Source: Przewalskia tangutica (Eukaryota > Streptophyta > Magnoliopsida > Solanales > Solanaceae). Taken from it: DNA of 64,000 nt. The stretch is from assembly GCA_029844215.1 (NCBI GenBank), contig CM056723.1:1696980-1760979 (forward strand), read 5' to 3'. The position numbers were made by a program, and so were the translations under genes. How positions within the stretch are numbered: the stretch's first letter is position 1; every line of letters starts with the position of its first letter. Positions 22,062-32,642 of this stretch are shown piece by piece. The notes below the pieces were generated by a model, which worked only from the letters and a program-made list of their open reading frames with translations, was not told where the DNA came from and did not search any database.

Positions 22062-22577
22062 AAGTGGACAGTTTATGGCCGGAAAACATCATATTTTTCG
22101 ACCAGGCACCATATATATTTTTTAAAATCAAACGCATCTATGTTTATATACTCCCCCGTCCAAAATTAACAGTCACTTTAGCTCAAAAATATTATATAAA
22201 AAAAGTTCTTTTAGGAATTTAAATTTAAAATAGGTAATTATTTTTAACTATATTCTAAATGATATGTTATTTAAGAAGAATAAATCAATCTTACTTTTGT
22301 TAAATAAGAGTAACTTAAGAAACTTTAGGGAGATTATATACTCCAGACATGAAACAAAGTTTCCAACTAGCGGCTTTGAATTCATCAAGGTAAGTGTGTG
22401 CAAACTGACCTAATGAAACAAAAATTAGATACTCTATAACACTTACTTCGAATTTATTGTTACTATCTCATCCTCTCAAACCGTTATATACCACTAGTAT
22501 ATTACTATTTTGTCTGTTTTTTTTCCAGATTTTTCTAGATGGGTGCGATAAGAAAGTAAGAAACCAATACTTATATG
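22062..22577. other. Intergenic, one MITE-like end
   Basis: At about 22150 an ACTCCCCCGTCCAAAATTAACAGTCAC end of the Stowaway-like type is present. I found no clear partner. No coding sequence. Confidence 0.35.
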
Positions 22578-23558
22578 TGTGAGATTAAAGTGTAATAACA
22601 AGGAAATGAGAATGTAACAAAAATTACAAATATGTTAGAAATTTGGAAATGAATAAAGTAATTGGCTTGCTGAGTCGATTGATTTTTCAATTTATCCTTA
22701 AGATAATATTGTCTCGTATATTTCTTTCGACGGTGTAATGATAACTTATCTCTCAAGATAAAACAACAATCAAACAAATGAGCAAAGGAGACTCAAGTGT
22801 TCGCTTAGGAAGAAAGATCTTAGAGTGTTTGGAGATTGCAAGAGGAGAGGAGAATGTATTCTGAAAATGTGTATTTTTCAATAATGCCAAAGGCATCAAT
22901 TTATAGGTTGATGAACATGTCTTCTCAATTAACAAATAAATGACCATCAATGTCAAGTATTGACCATTGATTTTGAGGTTAATTCAGTCTAGTTATGGCT
23001 GAATTCAAGAGCCAAATAATGCAGAGTTATTGCTCCAAAGTCAGCCCAAGAATCAGTTTCAATTCGCCTCCAACGGACTGAAAAATAGTCGAAGCGTCGG
23101 GGCTCTAAATACCCCGTAACTCACTGGAGCTGAGGAGTCGCGGCCCTTCGAGAAGGCGCCACGACGCCTAAGTTCCAGTAACTTCCCAGGGTTTTTTACC
23201 ATCACCTGCGCCGCGGCTTTAGGAGGAGGCGCTACTAGCGCTGCGGCCCTGACTTGGTCGCTCCGCGGACCTTCTCGGCTTCCGCGGCGATTTCTGATTT
23301 GTTTCATCTTTTACACATTGTACTCTTCTTCCTTTCATTTACTAACGTGAAACCATTGTCATTTGACCAATAACAGTCTATTATTTTACGTCTCAACAAT
23401 TCGTATACGTACCAATATCTGTTCCATTAAGGAAATTACGATCTTTGACACTTTATGTGCACGTGTTAGAAACCATGTTTTCGACGTGCGGGACCCCAAT
23501 TATTCGAGTCATAATTAATAGGATTAACTTTATTTCACGCTTAGTAAAATTTCCAACA
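22578..23558 (-). repeat. 3' LTR of copia II copy 1 (981 bp)
   Basis: Runs TGTGAG... to ...TTTCCAACA on +. On the minus strand it starts TGTTGGAAATTTTA after the polypurine tract. A TATA-like box lies near 22900-22906 (minus). A GC-rich block with GGCGCCACGACGCC (23155-23168) and a GCGCTACTAGCGC palindrome (about 23230) lies upstream of it. Matches 42763-43588 and 48567-49442. Confidence 0.85.
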
Positions 23559-24188
23559 ATCCCCTCATGGAAGAGATTTTGACGCACGCACATGGTGCCT
23601 TTTTAGTTTTTAGCAATCATTCGGCGGATCGATGATGCATCTGGAGAGGTAGCCGTAGCTTTGAACCTTCCATAGTAGAATACCATCAGACATATTTACT
23701 GCGCGGTGAACGTGATGTCTTGAACCGTCAGTGTTTAGTACATGCCAAGACAATGGTACCAACACAACACATTTCCTTACTCTATCTTTCTTTATGTTTT
23801 TGTCCGTCGTGGACCGTGGACACACTTGGATTCTTAAGTGCTTTCATTTGAGGCGGTCTGTCCTCACACTTAAATAGGTGGTCTCCTACAAGGTATCCTG
23901 CAATACCCCGTTACACAAGCGTTAGGAACCATTAAAAGTTTCCCCAACCTAACCTCATCTATTGAGGATCATTAAAGGTTTGGAAACTTATCATTTACCC
24001 CTCTACAGATTGCACTTTATGTCTATCACGGTAACGGCCTTGGATTATGTTTCTTAGGAAGAAATCATTATTCGAAGTGCTCTTCTTCTACCGAAGCGCT
24101 CAACTGAACCTTTACAATTTAGTTTTCTCATTGAACCTTATTCCTGGGATCTCCAGTCTGTAAGGTTGGGTGTCCACTATATCGGTTC
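23559..24188 (-). other. Copia II copy 1: polypurine tract and 3' non-coding block
   Basis: The minus strand reads CTCTTCCATGAGGGGAT at 23559-23575, a polypurine tract. The next 600 bp up to the pol stop (TAA, 24189-24191) are closely shared with copy 2 (43606-44214). A short peptide frame, VLNTDGSRHHVHRAVNMSDG..., is open in both copies at 23610-23825 and 43561-43812. I see no domain in it and treat it as non-coding. Confidence 0.65.
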
Positions 24189-24760
24189 TTATTGATTAGG
24201 TTTTAAGTTCATTCCCCTAGACAGGCAGAACATCTGATCTCTGGATATTTCCTTCGTCAAGGGATCTGTGATATTTTCCTTAGATTTTACGTAATCAATG
24301 GAAATAACACCCGATGTGATCAACTGCCTAACAGACTCATGTCTCTATCGAATATGACGAGACTTGCCATTGTACATAGAACTTCGTGCCCTTCCTAGAG
24401 CCGACTGACTGTCGCAGTGGATCATTACAGAAGACACGGGTTTATCCCAACATGGAACATCCACTAGAAACCCATGAAGCCACTCAGATTCTTCTCCCTC
24501 TTTGTCTAAAGCGATAAATTCCGACTCCATCGTGGATCGGGCAATAAGGGTTTGCCTAGAGGATTTCCAAGATACAACTCCACCATCGATTATAAAAATA
24601 TATCTGATGGTGGACTTGATGTCTTCGCTATCAGATATCCAGTTTGCGTCACTGTACCCCTGAACATCTCGAATAGTGTAACCCAAACTTTAGCGTGAAC
24701 TTCAGGAACCGTAGTACCCTATTCAACGCTTTCCAGTGATCCTCATTTGGATTCCGGGTG
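24189..24760 (-). pseudogene. Copia II copy 1 RNase H domain
   Basis: The main frame 24345-24686 shows YSDANW, GGVVSWKSSRQTLIARSTMESEFIAL and IHCDSQSALG, the copia RNase H pattern with its metal-binding Asp and Glu. A stop after SRHIR (about 24343) separates it from the last part (ITDPLTK region, ending at TAA 24189-24191). It is decayed but easily recognised. Confidence 0.8.
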
Positions 24761-25298
24761 AACTAGCCAATTTATTGACTGCATGAGCGATATCAGGTCA
24801 AGTGCAGTTTGTGATATACATCAGACTACCAATCACCTGCGCATACCGCTCCTGGCGTACGGGCACACCAAGATGTTTGTCAATCTTTTGACTTATATCC
24901 AATGGTGTCGTTACCGGTGAACTGTCGAACATCCCAAATTTCTTCAGTACATCCTCGATGTAGTGAGATTGAGACAAGACCAGTCCGTCAGATGTCTTAG
25001 AGATCTTGATCCCTAAGATGACATCTGCAATGCCCATATCTTTCATGTCAAAACATTATTTTAACATGTTCTTAGTCTCTAGGATTATCCCAGGACTGCT
25101 TCTTGTGATCAACAAGTTGTTTACATAGAGGCATATCATGACGAAAGAATCGACATTTCCTTTCATGTAAACACATTTGTCACATCCATTAATGGTGAAT
25201 CCTTTTGATAGTAGAGTACTATCAAATTTCTCGTGCCATTGTTTAGGGGTTTGTTTCAGCCCGTACAATGATTTTACAAGCCGACACACTTTTGTCTC
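24761..25298 (-). pseudogene. Copia II copy 1 reverse transcriptase, C-terminal part
   Basis: Two frames. 25056-25289 has CRLVKSLYGLKQTPKQWHEKF and a catalytic region reading YVNNLL where YVDD is expected, so both catalytic aspartates are changed. 24798-25046 has MKDMGIADVILGIKI and a final TPLDISQKI/VIGSLMYITNCT block. The domain is cut at 25298 by the solo LTR and resumes at 26842. Confidence 0.82.
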
Positions 25299-26846
25299 TG
25301 ATCGGTGTATTTTATATACATTTTTGAGTCCTTTTTAGTTAGTATTTTACTCATTTTGTTTATGTTTAGTATAGTATTAGAGTCGTTTTTCTTTCTTTTG
25401 TGTCACAACGGTCAGAAATGGAGAAATAGCGAAAAGAAGAGAAAATGAGCTTAATTGAGATGGAATTGCACACAAAAAGGGCCAAGAAAGGAAGTCTAAG
25501 AAGTTCCGGGAATTATAGAGGAGATCAGACGAAGACCGGACGAACAAAGGACGAAGAAACGAAAAATCCGGAAGAATTCCGTCACCAGAGCCGCGGCGCT
25601 TGGCAGCAGCGCCGTGGCGCCGACCACTGAAGCAGTCCAAATATCTCTGATTTTTAGGCGCCGCGGCGCCAGTCTGCAGGGCTGCGGCGCCGACGCGGGA
25701 GTTATGAAGTGCTGGGCCGAATTTGACATGTTTTCAGAATCCTAAAGGGATAACTTTTCCTTCCTAAAGGGATAACTTTTCCTACCTTAAAACCCTTACC
25801 TAAAAGGATTCTAATAGCTTTTCCTACCTACAAAATCTCTAACCCTTCACCAAAAGGATTCTTTGGCTATAAATACTCTACATCATTAGAAGAATTATTC
25901 ATTCTCCATTCCATCATTGACCATTCTACATCCTTCCATCCACCATTCCATCTTGTAAATATTCCACAACACAATCCTTGGATGTTAGAAGGCGTGAAGA
26001 CTCGTTCTTGAGTATTTTTTCTTTTCTTTCTTTTTGCTTTATTTATTTCAGTTCATGTATGGAGTTTGTATTAGTTCGTAGCGTGACAATGGCTAGGAGC
26101 TAATTACTTTATTAGGGATTTCCTTGTGATTTACTTGAAACTCTATTCATGAATTAATATAGTAGTTGATTTCTTCTTCACTTAGTTAAGATCTATCCAA
26201 TAATTGTTTTGCATGCTTGGTAATTAACTGATCACTAATTATCATTATTTATATGATTTCTAATCAAACTTCGAAAGGAGGAGGTTGTGAATATGTTGTA
26301 AGTTGGGTAGACATATTTTGGATTGGGGATGAAAATATCTCAATTACTTATGTAGCGTTAATGAGAGGCTTAACAACCCTAATTTTACGCATGGCGCGTG
26401 ACGGTTAACTAGGTTTTTGATCTTAATCCTCCTATAGAGTCATCCTTATCACCGAAAGGTAGAAAGGAGCAATACTGGGGTTGAGTGTTTATATAGCCTT
26501 AACGGGAGTATAAAATGATTTCGTAAACCTGCTAGCTTAACGTAGAAGAAGAAGTCAGTCTAATTATATTAAGGATTGAATAGAGTGGATAGTTGATGAT
26601 CTTGGAAGCCCTAATCCCCCATCATAACTGATTTAAATCAAAGTATTTTTATAATTAGTTTATTTCCTGCATTATTAGTTTAAAATCTCAATCAATTACG
26701 TTAACCAAATAGATACCATAGGATAGATAACCGGTACTTGAAAACCAATCCTTGAGGGCGATATTCGGTCTTACCTAGACTATATTACTTGAGTCGACAA
26801 CGTGCACTTGCGTTAAAGTGTGTGCATCTTTTCGCGCATCAGTCTC
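25294..26846 (+). mobile_element. Gypsy-family solo LTR, copy B (25299-26841)
   Basis: 1,543 bp, TGATCGGTGTATTTTATA...TTCGCGCATCA, flanked by GTCTC on both sides (25294-25298, 26842-26846). The host copia RT sequence continues across the insertion when compared with 45320-45345. A TATA-like CTATAAATA lies at 25867-25875. A GC-palindrome cluster (25590-25705) including GGCGCCGCGGCGCC (25657-25670) lies about 200 bp upstream. No coding sequence. ORFs at 25377-25729 are shadows of LTR sequence. Confidence 0.9.
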
Positions 26847-27085
26847 TTGTCCTGGAACCACATACCCCTCGGGTTGCTCCATATATATTTCTTCTTCCAA
26901 ATCACCATTTAGGAATGCTGTCTTGACATTCATTTGATGTATTTCAAGATCCCGCAAGGCGGCGATAGCTATGAACATACGTATGGACGTCATTAGGATT
27001 GCCTTGAGGAGTGGTGGTGAAGGCAGTGAGATTGCTTTGAGCATTGGTGGAATTTCCAGCGTTCAATTGATCTTGTCCAGCCATG
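26842..27085 (-). pseudogene. Copia II copy 1: RT start fused to gag start by a deletion
   Basis: 26842-26985 (minus) encodes the RT start with RMFIAIAALRDLEIHQMNVKTAFLNGDLEEEIYMEQPEG. At about 26985-26990 similarity to copy 2 jumps to the gag N-terminus (MAGQDQLNAGNSTNAQSN..., start codon at 27085). Copy 2 has about 3 kb of gag, protease and integrase between these points (about 45.5-48.5 kb). The two ends make one open frame (26775-27044) by chance. Confidence 0.75.
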
Positions 27086-27232
27086 TTGTCTTTGGGGTGC
27101 ATCAAATTTTTACTCTTTTTTTATTGCTTTCTTCAACACTCTTCATCCCAATAACTTTTCAATAATTACTTATGGCACAACAGAGAATCATAGGGTGTCA
27201 AACAAAGATATTATTTAGGCTCAAAGGGGTTG
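27086..27232 (-). other. Copia II copy 1 leader remnant
   Basis: Non-coding sequence upstream of the gag start. The primer site and the LTR joint are gone: at 27233 a gypsy LTR begins. Confidence 0.55.
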
Positions 27233-28568
27233 TGTTAGGCGCATTTTATATACGCTTTTTGAGTCATTTTAGTTCGTATTTTACTCATTTCATTTGTGTT
27301 TGGTATAGTATTAGGTCTATTTATCTTTCTTTTTAGTCACAGCGGTCCTAAATGGAGAAATGACAAAAAGAGGATGAAACGAGCTTGATTTACATGGAAT
27401 TTCACACTAAAAGGGCCAAGGAATGAAGCCTAAGTAGTTCCGAGAAGTATAGAAGAAATCAGACGAAGTCCGTACGAGAAAAGAACAAGGTTTCGGAAAA
27501 AAATTGTTGCAGAACTTTCGGCACCTAGGTGCGATCTGCGAAAGTGGTGCCTGCCTCGAGAGGCTCTTTGTACTTTCGCACCGCATGCGGTCACTGACAC
27601 CATGGTGTCGAGGCACGTTTTTCCGATTCTGGGCCGAATTTGACACGTTTTCAGGGTCCGCAAGGGCAACTTTTCTCAGCTATAAAACCCTAAAACCCTG
27701 CTCATTACAGGACATCTTGTACATACTTTAATTCTACTTTGGGGAGGCAAGAAAGGAGGCTACAACACAGGATTGAAGACAATTTTGGTTCATGTTTCTT
27801 TTTTTTTTCTTTGTTTTTATTTCAGTTTATGTTGGTTTATATTAGTTCTTGACATGACAATGTTTAGGAGCTAATTACTTTATTAGGGCTTTCCTATTGA
27901 ATCGCTTGAAACTTTATTTCATAAATTAATGCATTAGTTTGATTTCTTCTTCACTAGATTAAGATTTATTCAATATTTGGTATGAATGTTTGATAGTTAA
28001 CTGACCATTAATTATCATAATCTATATGATTTCGAATCAAGAACCAAGAGGAGAGATTTGAATATGTTGCAATTGAATAGACATAGGTTAAAATCGCGGA
28101 TGAAAGTACCCCGATACTTGTGTAGCATTATAGGTTATTGTTGTTAATCCTCCTATGTGGTAAATCCTATCATAGAAATATAGAAGGGTTCTGCACTGGG
28201 GTTGAGCGAATATATATCCTAACCGGAATATAAAACAGTCTAGTTAACCGCTATCTTAACGTTGAAGAAGAAGTCATTCTAGTTACATTAAGGATTGTAA
28301 AAGTGGATAGTAGAGGATATTGGAAGCCCTAATTCCTCCATAACTGATTTAAACCAAAGTATTATCATAATTAGTTTATTTTCTGCAATTACTTAGTCTT
28401 AGTTTTTAGATAAAAATACAAACAAATTAACGTTCACCAAATAGAAACTAAAGCTTAGATAATCGGTACTTGATAACCAGTCTCAGAGGACGATATTCGG
28501 TCTTACCAGACTATATTACGTGTAACGATACGTACACTTGCGTTGAGCACGTGGAAATCTTCCCAATA
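27233..28568 (+). repeat. Gypsy 5' LTR, copy C (1,336 bp)
   Basis: Starts TGTTAGGCGCATTTTATA and ends ...TTCCCAATA directly before a primer-binding site, so it is a 5' LTR read on +. TATAAAA lies at 27681-27687. Palindromes GGCACCTAGGTGC (27520-27532) and GACACCATGGTGTC (27596-27609) lie upstream. Same family as copies A, B and D. Flank bases do not match those of copy D. Confidence 0.85.
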
Positions 28569-28592
28569 AGTTTTTGGCGCCGTTGCCGGGGA
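28569..28592 (+). other. Primer-binding site, gypsy copy C
   Basis: TGGCGCCGTTGCCGGGGA at 28575-28592, the site found after the 5' LTR of many plant Ty3/gypsy elements. Six bases separate it from the LTR end. Confidence 0.82.
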
Positions 28593-28856
28593 CTGGCGTA
28601 CTTTCAATATCGAATTATCTAATCTTATTTCTAATTTGGTTTGTATATATTTGATTATGTTATTTTATTTCTAATTTGGTTGCTCCAGGAACAAGTTTCT
28701 AACTTGTTCTACGAGCATCTTTTTATCACTTTTTGTTGTTTTTCTTAATTTGTAGGTAAGAAAAATGGACTACTACTACTATCAGGGGTAGTGAAATCAT
28801 CAACAACAGTCTAACCCACAGGTTCCACATGAAGATCAAAATGATGATGTGGGCAA
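28593..28856 (+). other. Leader of gypsy copy C, cut off
   Basis: Untranslated leader up to an ATG at 28765 that opens MDYYYYQG and then stops. Near 28856 similarity to the opposite-strand gag of copy D begins, so this is the junction of two convergent elements. Confidence 0.6.
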
Positions 28857-29488
28857 TTTCTCTGCAAGTCTTTAAACCTCTCTCATGTATCATATAATGG
28901 TTCTCCCTCCAGCTGATAAAAGTTATTCAACTCACCTCTGAGTTTCGCTGCCTTAGCTGGGGGAAAGAACTTAGCAAGAAACTTCTGGGCTAAGTCTTAT
29001 CATGTAGTGATGGAGTTCGCCTGTAATGAGTTCAGCCAGCACTTTTCTCTATCCCTGAGTGAGAATGAGAAGAGTCTCAACTGAATGACATCATCAGTAA
29101 CACCATTATATTTAAACGTTGCACACAAATTCAGAAAAACTTTTAGATGCAAATGAGGATCTTCAGACGGTAATCCCCCAAACTGAACTGAGCTTTGAAC
29201 CATGTGCAGTATGGCTGGTTTGATCTCAAAATTATTTGCTTCAACAGCTGGAAGCCTGATGCAAGTCTGCACCCCTGTAATAGTTGGCATCACATAGTCA
29301 CCCAAGCTTCTTTCTGCAGGGACTTGTCTTATGACAGGCGGTAACTCATCATCCACCAAATTATTATTTAGCTGATCTCTCATTGCTAACAAATCAGCTG
29401 CTATTTTCTCTTTTCTGTTTTGTCTGCACAATCTCTCAATCTCAGGGTTCAGAGGGATAGGAATGTCAGCTCATCTCCTACTTCGCAT
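28857..29488 (-). pseudogene. Ty3/gypsy gag, N-terminal part (copy D)
   Basis: On the minus strand from an ATG at 29486-29488. After an early TGA comes PLNPEIERLCRQNRKEKIAADLL, then the capsid region with NNFEIKPAILHMVQ, FGGLPSEDPHLHLKVFLNLC, FSFSLRDREKCWLNSL and a final LEGEPLYDTWERFKDL. These blocks are characteristic of plant Athila/Tat-type gypsy gag (retrotrans_gag). The frame shifts near 29000 and is lost at 28857. Gag would form the particle shell. Here only the N-terminal third survives. Confidence 0.82.
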
Positions 29489-29653
29489 AAACTAAGTTCC
29501 TGAGACTAATAAAAAACAACAAACAGATCACGACAAACAGCACCAAAGCAAAAAATAAAAATAAAAAAACTGAAAATAAAGACCAAATTAAAAATAAGAA
29601 TATATATATCGATATTAACAGTACGCCAGTCCCCGGCAACGGCGCCAAAAACT
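29489..29653 (-). other. Leader and primer-binding site, gypsy copy D
   Basis: The minus strand carries TGGCGCCGTTGCCGGGGA at 29630-29647, followed by GACTGGCGTACTGTTAATATCGA, closely matching the leader start of copy C on the other strand. Confidence 0.8.
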
Positions 29654-31076
29654 TGTTGCGATATTTCTAAGTGTTTATGCAAATGTACGTATCGTTTCAA
29701 GTAATATAGTCTGTAAGACCGAGTTTATCGTCCACAGAGACTGGTTTATTAAGTACCGATTATCTATCATATGGTATCTATATGGTTGACATTCTTTAGT
29801 TTGAGAATTATAACTACGAATTATGACTAATTGCAGGAAATAAACTAAAGATTATAATACTTTGAGTTTATAACAGTTATGAAGGGAATAGGGTTCCAAT
29901 CTCCTCAACTATCCACTCTTTCACGTGTTAATGCAATGCTAATGATCCTTCTTCTTATTAAGATAGCAGGTTAACTAATCTGTCATTATATTCCGGTTAG
30001 AACATAGAAGAGCTCAACCTTGTGCAGAAACCTTCTATATTTCTATGATAAGTTTTACCACACAGGAGGATTAAGAGCAATAACATTGAATACTACACAA
30101 GTATCGGGGTACTTTCGTCCACGATTTTAACCTATGTCTAGACAATTACAACATATTCAAATCTCACCTTTCAGACTTTTGATTCAAAATCATATAAGTG
30201 ATGACAATTAATAACTAGTTAATTATCAAGCAATCATAATATTATTGAATAGATCTTAATATGATGAAGAAGAAATCAATAACAATGCATTAACTATATG
30301 AAAGAGTTTCAAGAAGATTCGATGAAAACCCTACTAAAGTAATTAACTCCTAAACATTGTCATGTCAAGAACTAAATTACAATCCAACATAAACTGAAAT
30401 AAAACAAGAGAAAGAAAATAACTTGAACAATAAGATGTCTCCAATTGTAGCTTGTAGCCGTCGTTCTCCTCCCAAGTTTAGAATATGGTATAGAATGTGG
30501 TATATGGTCAGGGTTTTAGGGATTTTATAGCTGGGAAAAGTTGTCTTTCGAACCCCAAAAACCCTCTCCAATTCGGCCAAGGAAACCTGAAAATTACGCG
30601 TCGGCACCGCGGTTCCTCTGTCAGGCACCTAGGTGCTAATTCAGCCAAAATCAATGGAAGTTACTGGAATGGAGGCACCCCGGTTCCTCTGTCAGGAACC
30701 CCGGTTCCTCTGTCAAGCACCTAGGTGCCTTCGACGGTGATTCAGTTTTGAACTTACTGGAAATATTACGCCTCGATGTTAATTCTTCTGACCGTGGTTC
30801 TATGGCACCGCGGTGCTGCTTGGTCAGGCATCACGGTGCCTCTGTGATTTTTGTCCGGAATGTGCCAGATTTCTTCTGTTCTTCTTGGCACTTCTTAGGC
30901 TTCATTCCTTGGGTTGTGCTTGTGCAATTTCCATCCTCAAAAGTGGTATCTTCTCCTTTATGACCGTTGTGACACAGACGAAAGAAAAAACACCTAACAC
31001 TATACTAAACGCAAAATAAAAAGAGTAAAATACTAACTAAAAAGGACTCAAAAGAGTGTATAAAATACACTCAACA
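29654..31076 (-). repeat. Gypsy 5' LTR, copy D (1,423 bp)
   Basis: On the minus strand starts TGTTGAGTGTATTTTATA and ends ...ATATCGCAACA before the primer site. A TATA-like box lies at 30523-30529 (minus). Upstream lie seven 14-bp palindromic units between 30603 and 30840. Its outer flank (31077 on) is the middle of a copia II LTR. Confidence 0.86.
30603..30840. repeat. Array of seven 14-bp GC palindromes in LTR D
   Basis: Units of the form GGCACC-NN-GGTGCC or close variants lie at 30603-30616, 30624-30637, 30673-30686, 30695-30708, 30716-30729, 30804-30817 and 30827-30840. The central dinucleotide varies (GC, TA, CC, AC). CTCTGTCA spacers recur between several units. Confidence 0.85.
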
Positions 31077-31509
31077 AGAGCGTCGCGACTCTAAATACCC
31101 CGTAACTCACTGGAGCTGAGGAGCCGCGGCCCTTTGGGAAGGCGCCGCGGCGCCTAAGTTCCAGTAACTTCCCAGGAATTTTTACCGTCACCGGCGTCAC
31201 GGCTTTAGGAGGTAGCGCCGCGGCCCTTCTCGGCTTCCGCGGTGATTTCTGATACGTTTAATCTTTTACATATTGTACTCTTCTCCCTTTCATTTACCAA
31301 CGTGAAACCATTGTCATTTGGCCAATAACTATCTATTATTTTACGTCTCAACAATTCGTATACGTACCAATATTTCTTCCATTAAAGAAACTACAATCTT
31401 TGGCACTTAATGTGCACGTGTGTGGAAACCATGTTTTCGACGTGCGGGGCTCCAATTATTCGAGTCACAATTAATAGAATTAATTTTATTTCACGTAAAA
31501 TTTCCAACA
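31077..31509 (-). repeat. Partial 5' LTR of copia II copy 1
   Basis: Matches 23088-23558 of the other LTR, ending TTTCCAACA at 31509. About 510 bp of its other half are missing at the gypsy joint. Contains an exact GGCGCCGCGGCGCC at 31141-31154. Confidence 0.82.
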
Positions 31510-31793
31510 ATATATTCATGTGATGCACGTATATCTCGAATTAAAAATGCAGCACTGATTGAGGTGATCAGATTTTGATTGCATACATTATATTAATACA
31601 TATTGTTTTTTGGGTAAATAAACGATTATATTACCAAAGTGAACGTTTGAGTACATGATCAAAACTGATTTGAGTACTGGACAATTGTCTCAGTACTACA
31701 ATCACAGCTAAATTTCTATCTTCCTACTGATACCAGAGTGAGCAGAATCACTCCAACAAAGCACAACTAATGAGCATTTCATACAGTAGACTA

Positions 31794-32640
31794 CTAATCA
31801 TCTAGGAAGGGTAAAAAAATATAATCCGCCAACCATCTTGCCACTCGAGTCCTCATAGTACCTCTACTGTGAACTTCCTGGATAACTTGCTTGACAATAC
31901 TATCAACAAGTTGAGTGGATGCCTGAAAAATTCTCTTATTCCTCTCTGTCCAGATGCTATACACAGCAGCTGCTATTGTCATCCTGAACACCTCAGCCTT
32001 GGCATATCTTCCCTTTGCATATTCAATAGCATTGCAGCTCCTCAGCCCACTCCTTGGGATTCCTTTGTATTCCTTGCCATCTGAATAACCTCTTGACATA
32101 CATGAGATGAATATGAACAAGCAAAAAATAAATGGCCATGATTCTCATCAACCTGCTCACACAAAGAACAAAGTAGTGATCCCCCATTGAGCTAGCCTGT
32201 CTATGGTATATTGCCTAGCATGAGCAGCTAACCTCAAGTATAATGATCCATTTAGGCAACCCCAGATTATTATAAATCAGTTATCTCCAAGCTACTTTCT
32301 GGAAAGTCCCTCTAAGTTTTAGGTAGAACTGCTTGATGAATAATTGTGGCAGTTTTCCCAACTTCTCCATGTTGCTCCCAGCTGCAAGTACATACTTGTT
32401 TGCCTTCAATACTCTTTGAAAAATCCATGAAACTTGTTTAGGGATCAGTAAAAAAGTCCCTATTCTTCCCATAGTAGCAATGAATTCATCTAACCCACAT
32501 CTTGTCTTTCTTCTGGCTTAGGTTCCATAATAACTTGATCATAGCAGGTTTATTCCATGTATGAATATCCAAAATATTAAGTCCACCAGCAGTTTCAGGT
32601 TGGCAAATTCTATCTCATGTTAGCAAGGCCTTATTTGATA
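31794..32640 (-). pseudogene. LINE C-terminal zinc-binding region
   Basis: Contains FQKVAWR...YNNLGLPKW and a WGI..C.LC....EN..HLFFAC pattern resembling the zf-RVT domain found after RT in plant L1 elements, then an AVYSIWTERNKRIFQ stretch common at the end of such ORFs. Several stops. Confidence 0.65.
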
Positions 32641-32642
32641 TC

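Larger units (their letters stand above)
22578..31509 (-). mobile_element. Ty1/copia element II, copy 1 (nested and rearranged)
   Basis: Left LTR 22578-23558 is followed by a polypurine tract, a 3' non-coding block, RNase H, RT, a gypsy solo LTR, an RT/gag junction, a leader, a gypsy head-to-head block and a partial second LTR (31077-31509). Without the gypsy sequences the element is also short because gag, protease and integrase are deleted. Outer flanks are ATATG (22573-22577) and ATATA (31510-31514), four of five matching, so a decayed duplication is possible. Copy 2 of the same family (42763-49442) shows what is missing. Confidence 0.82.

Noticed and set aside
25377..25730. Overlapping ORFs on both strands
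   Set aside because: All fall within gypsy solo LTR B and reflect its GC-rich palindromes.
31605..31620. LINE target-site duplication
   Set aside because: TATATTAATACATAT near 31590 and TATATTACTTATAT near 33915 are similar but not close enough in AT-rich DNA to claim.
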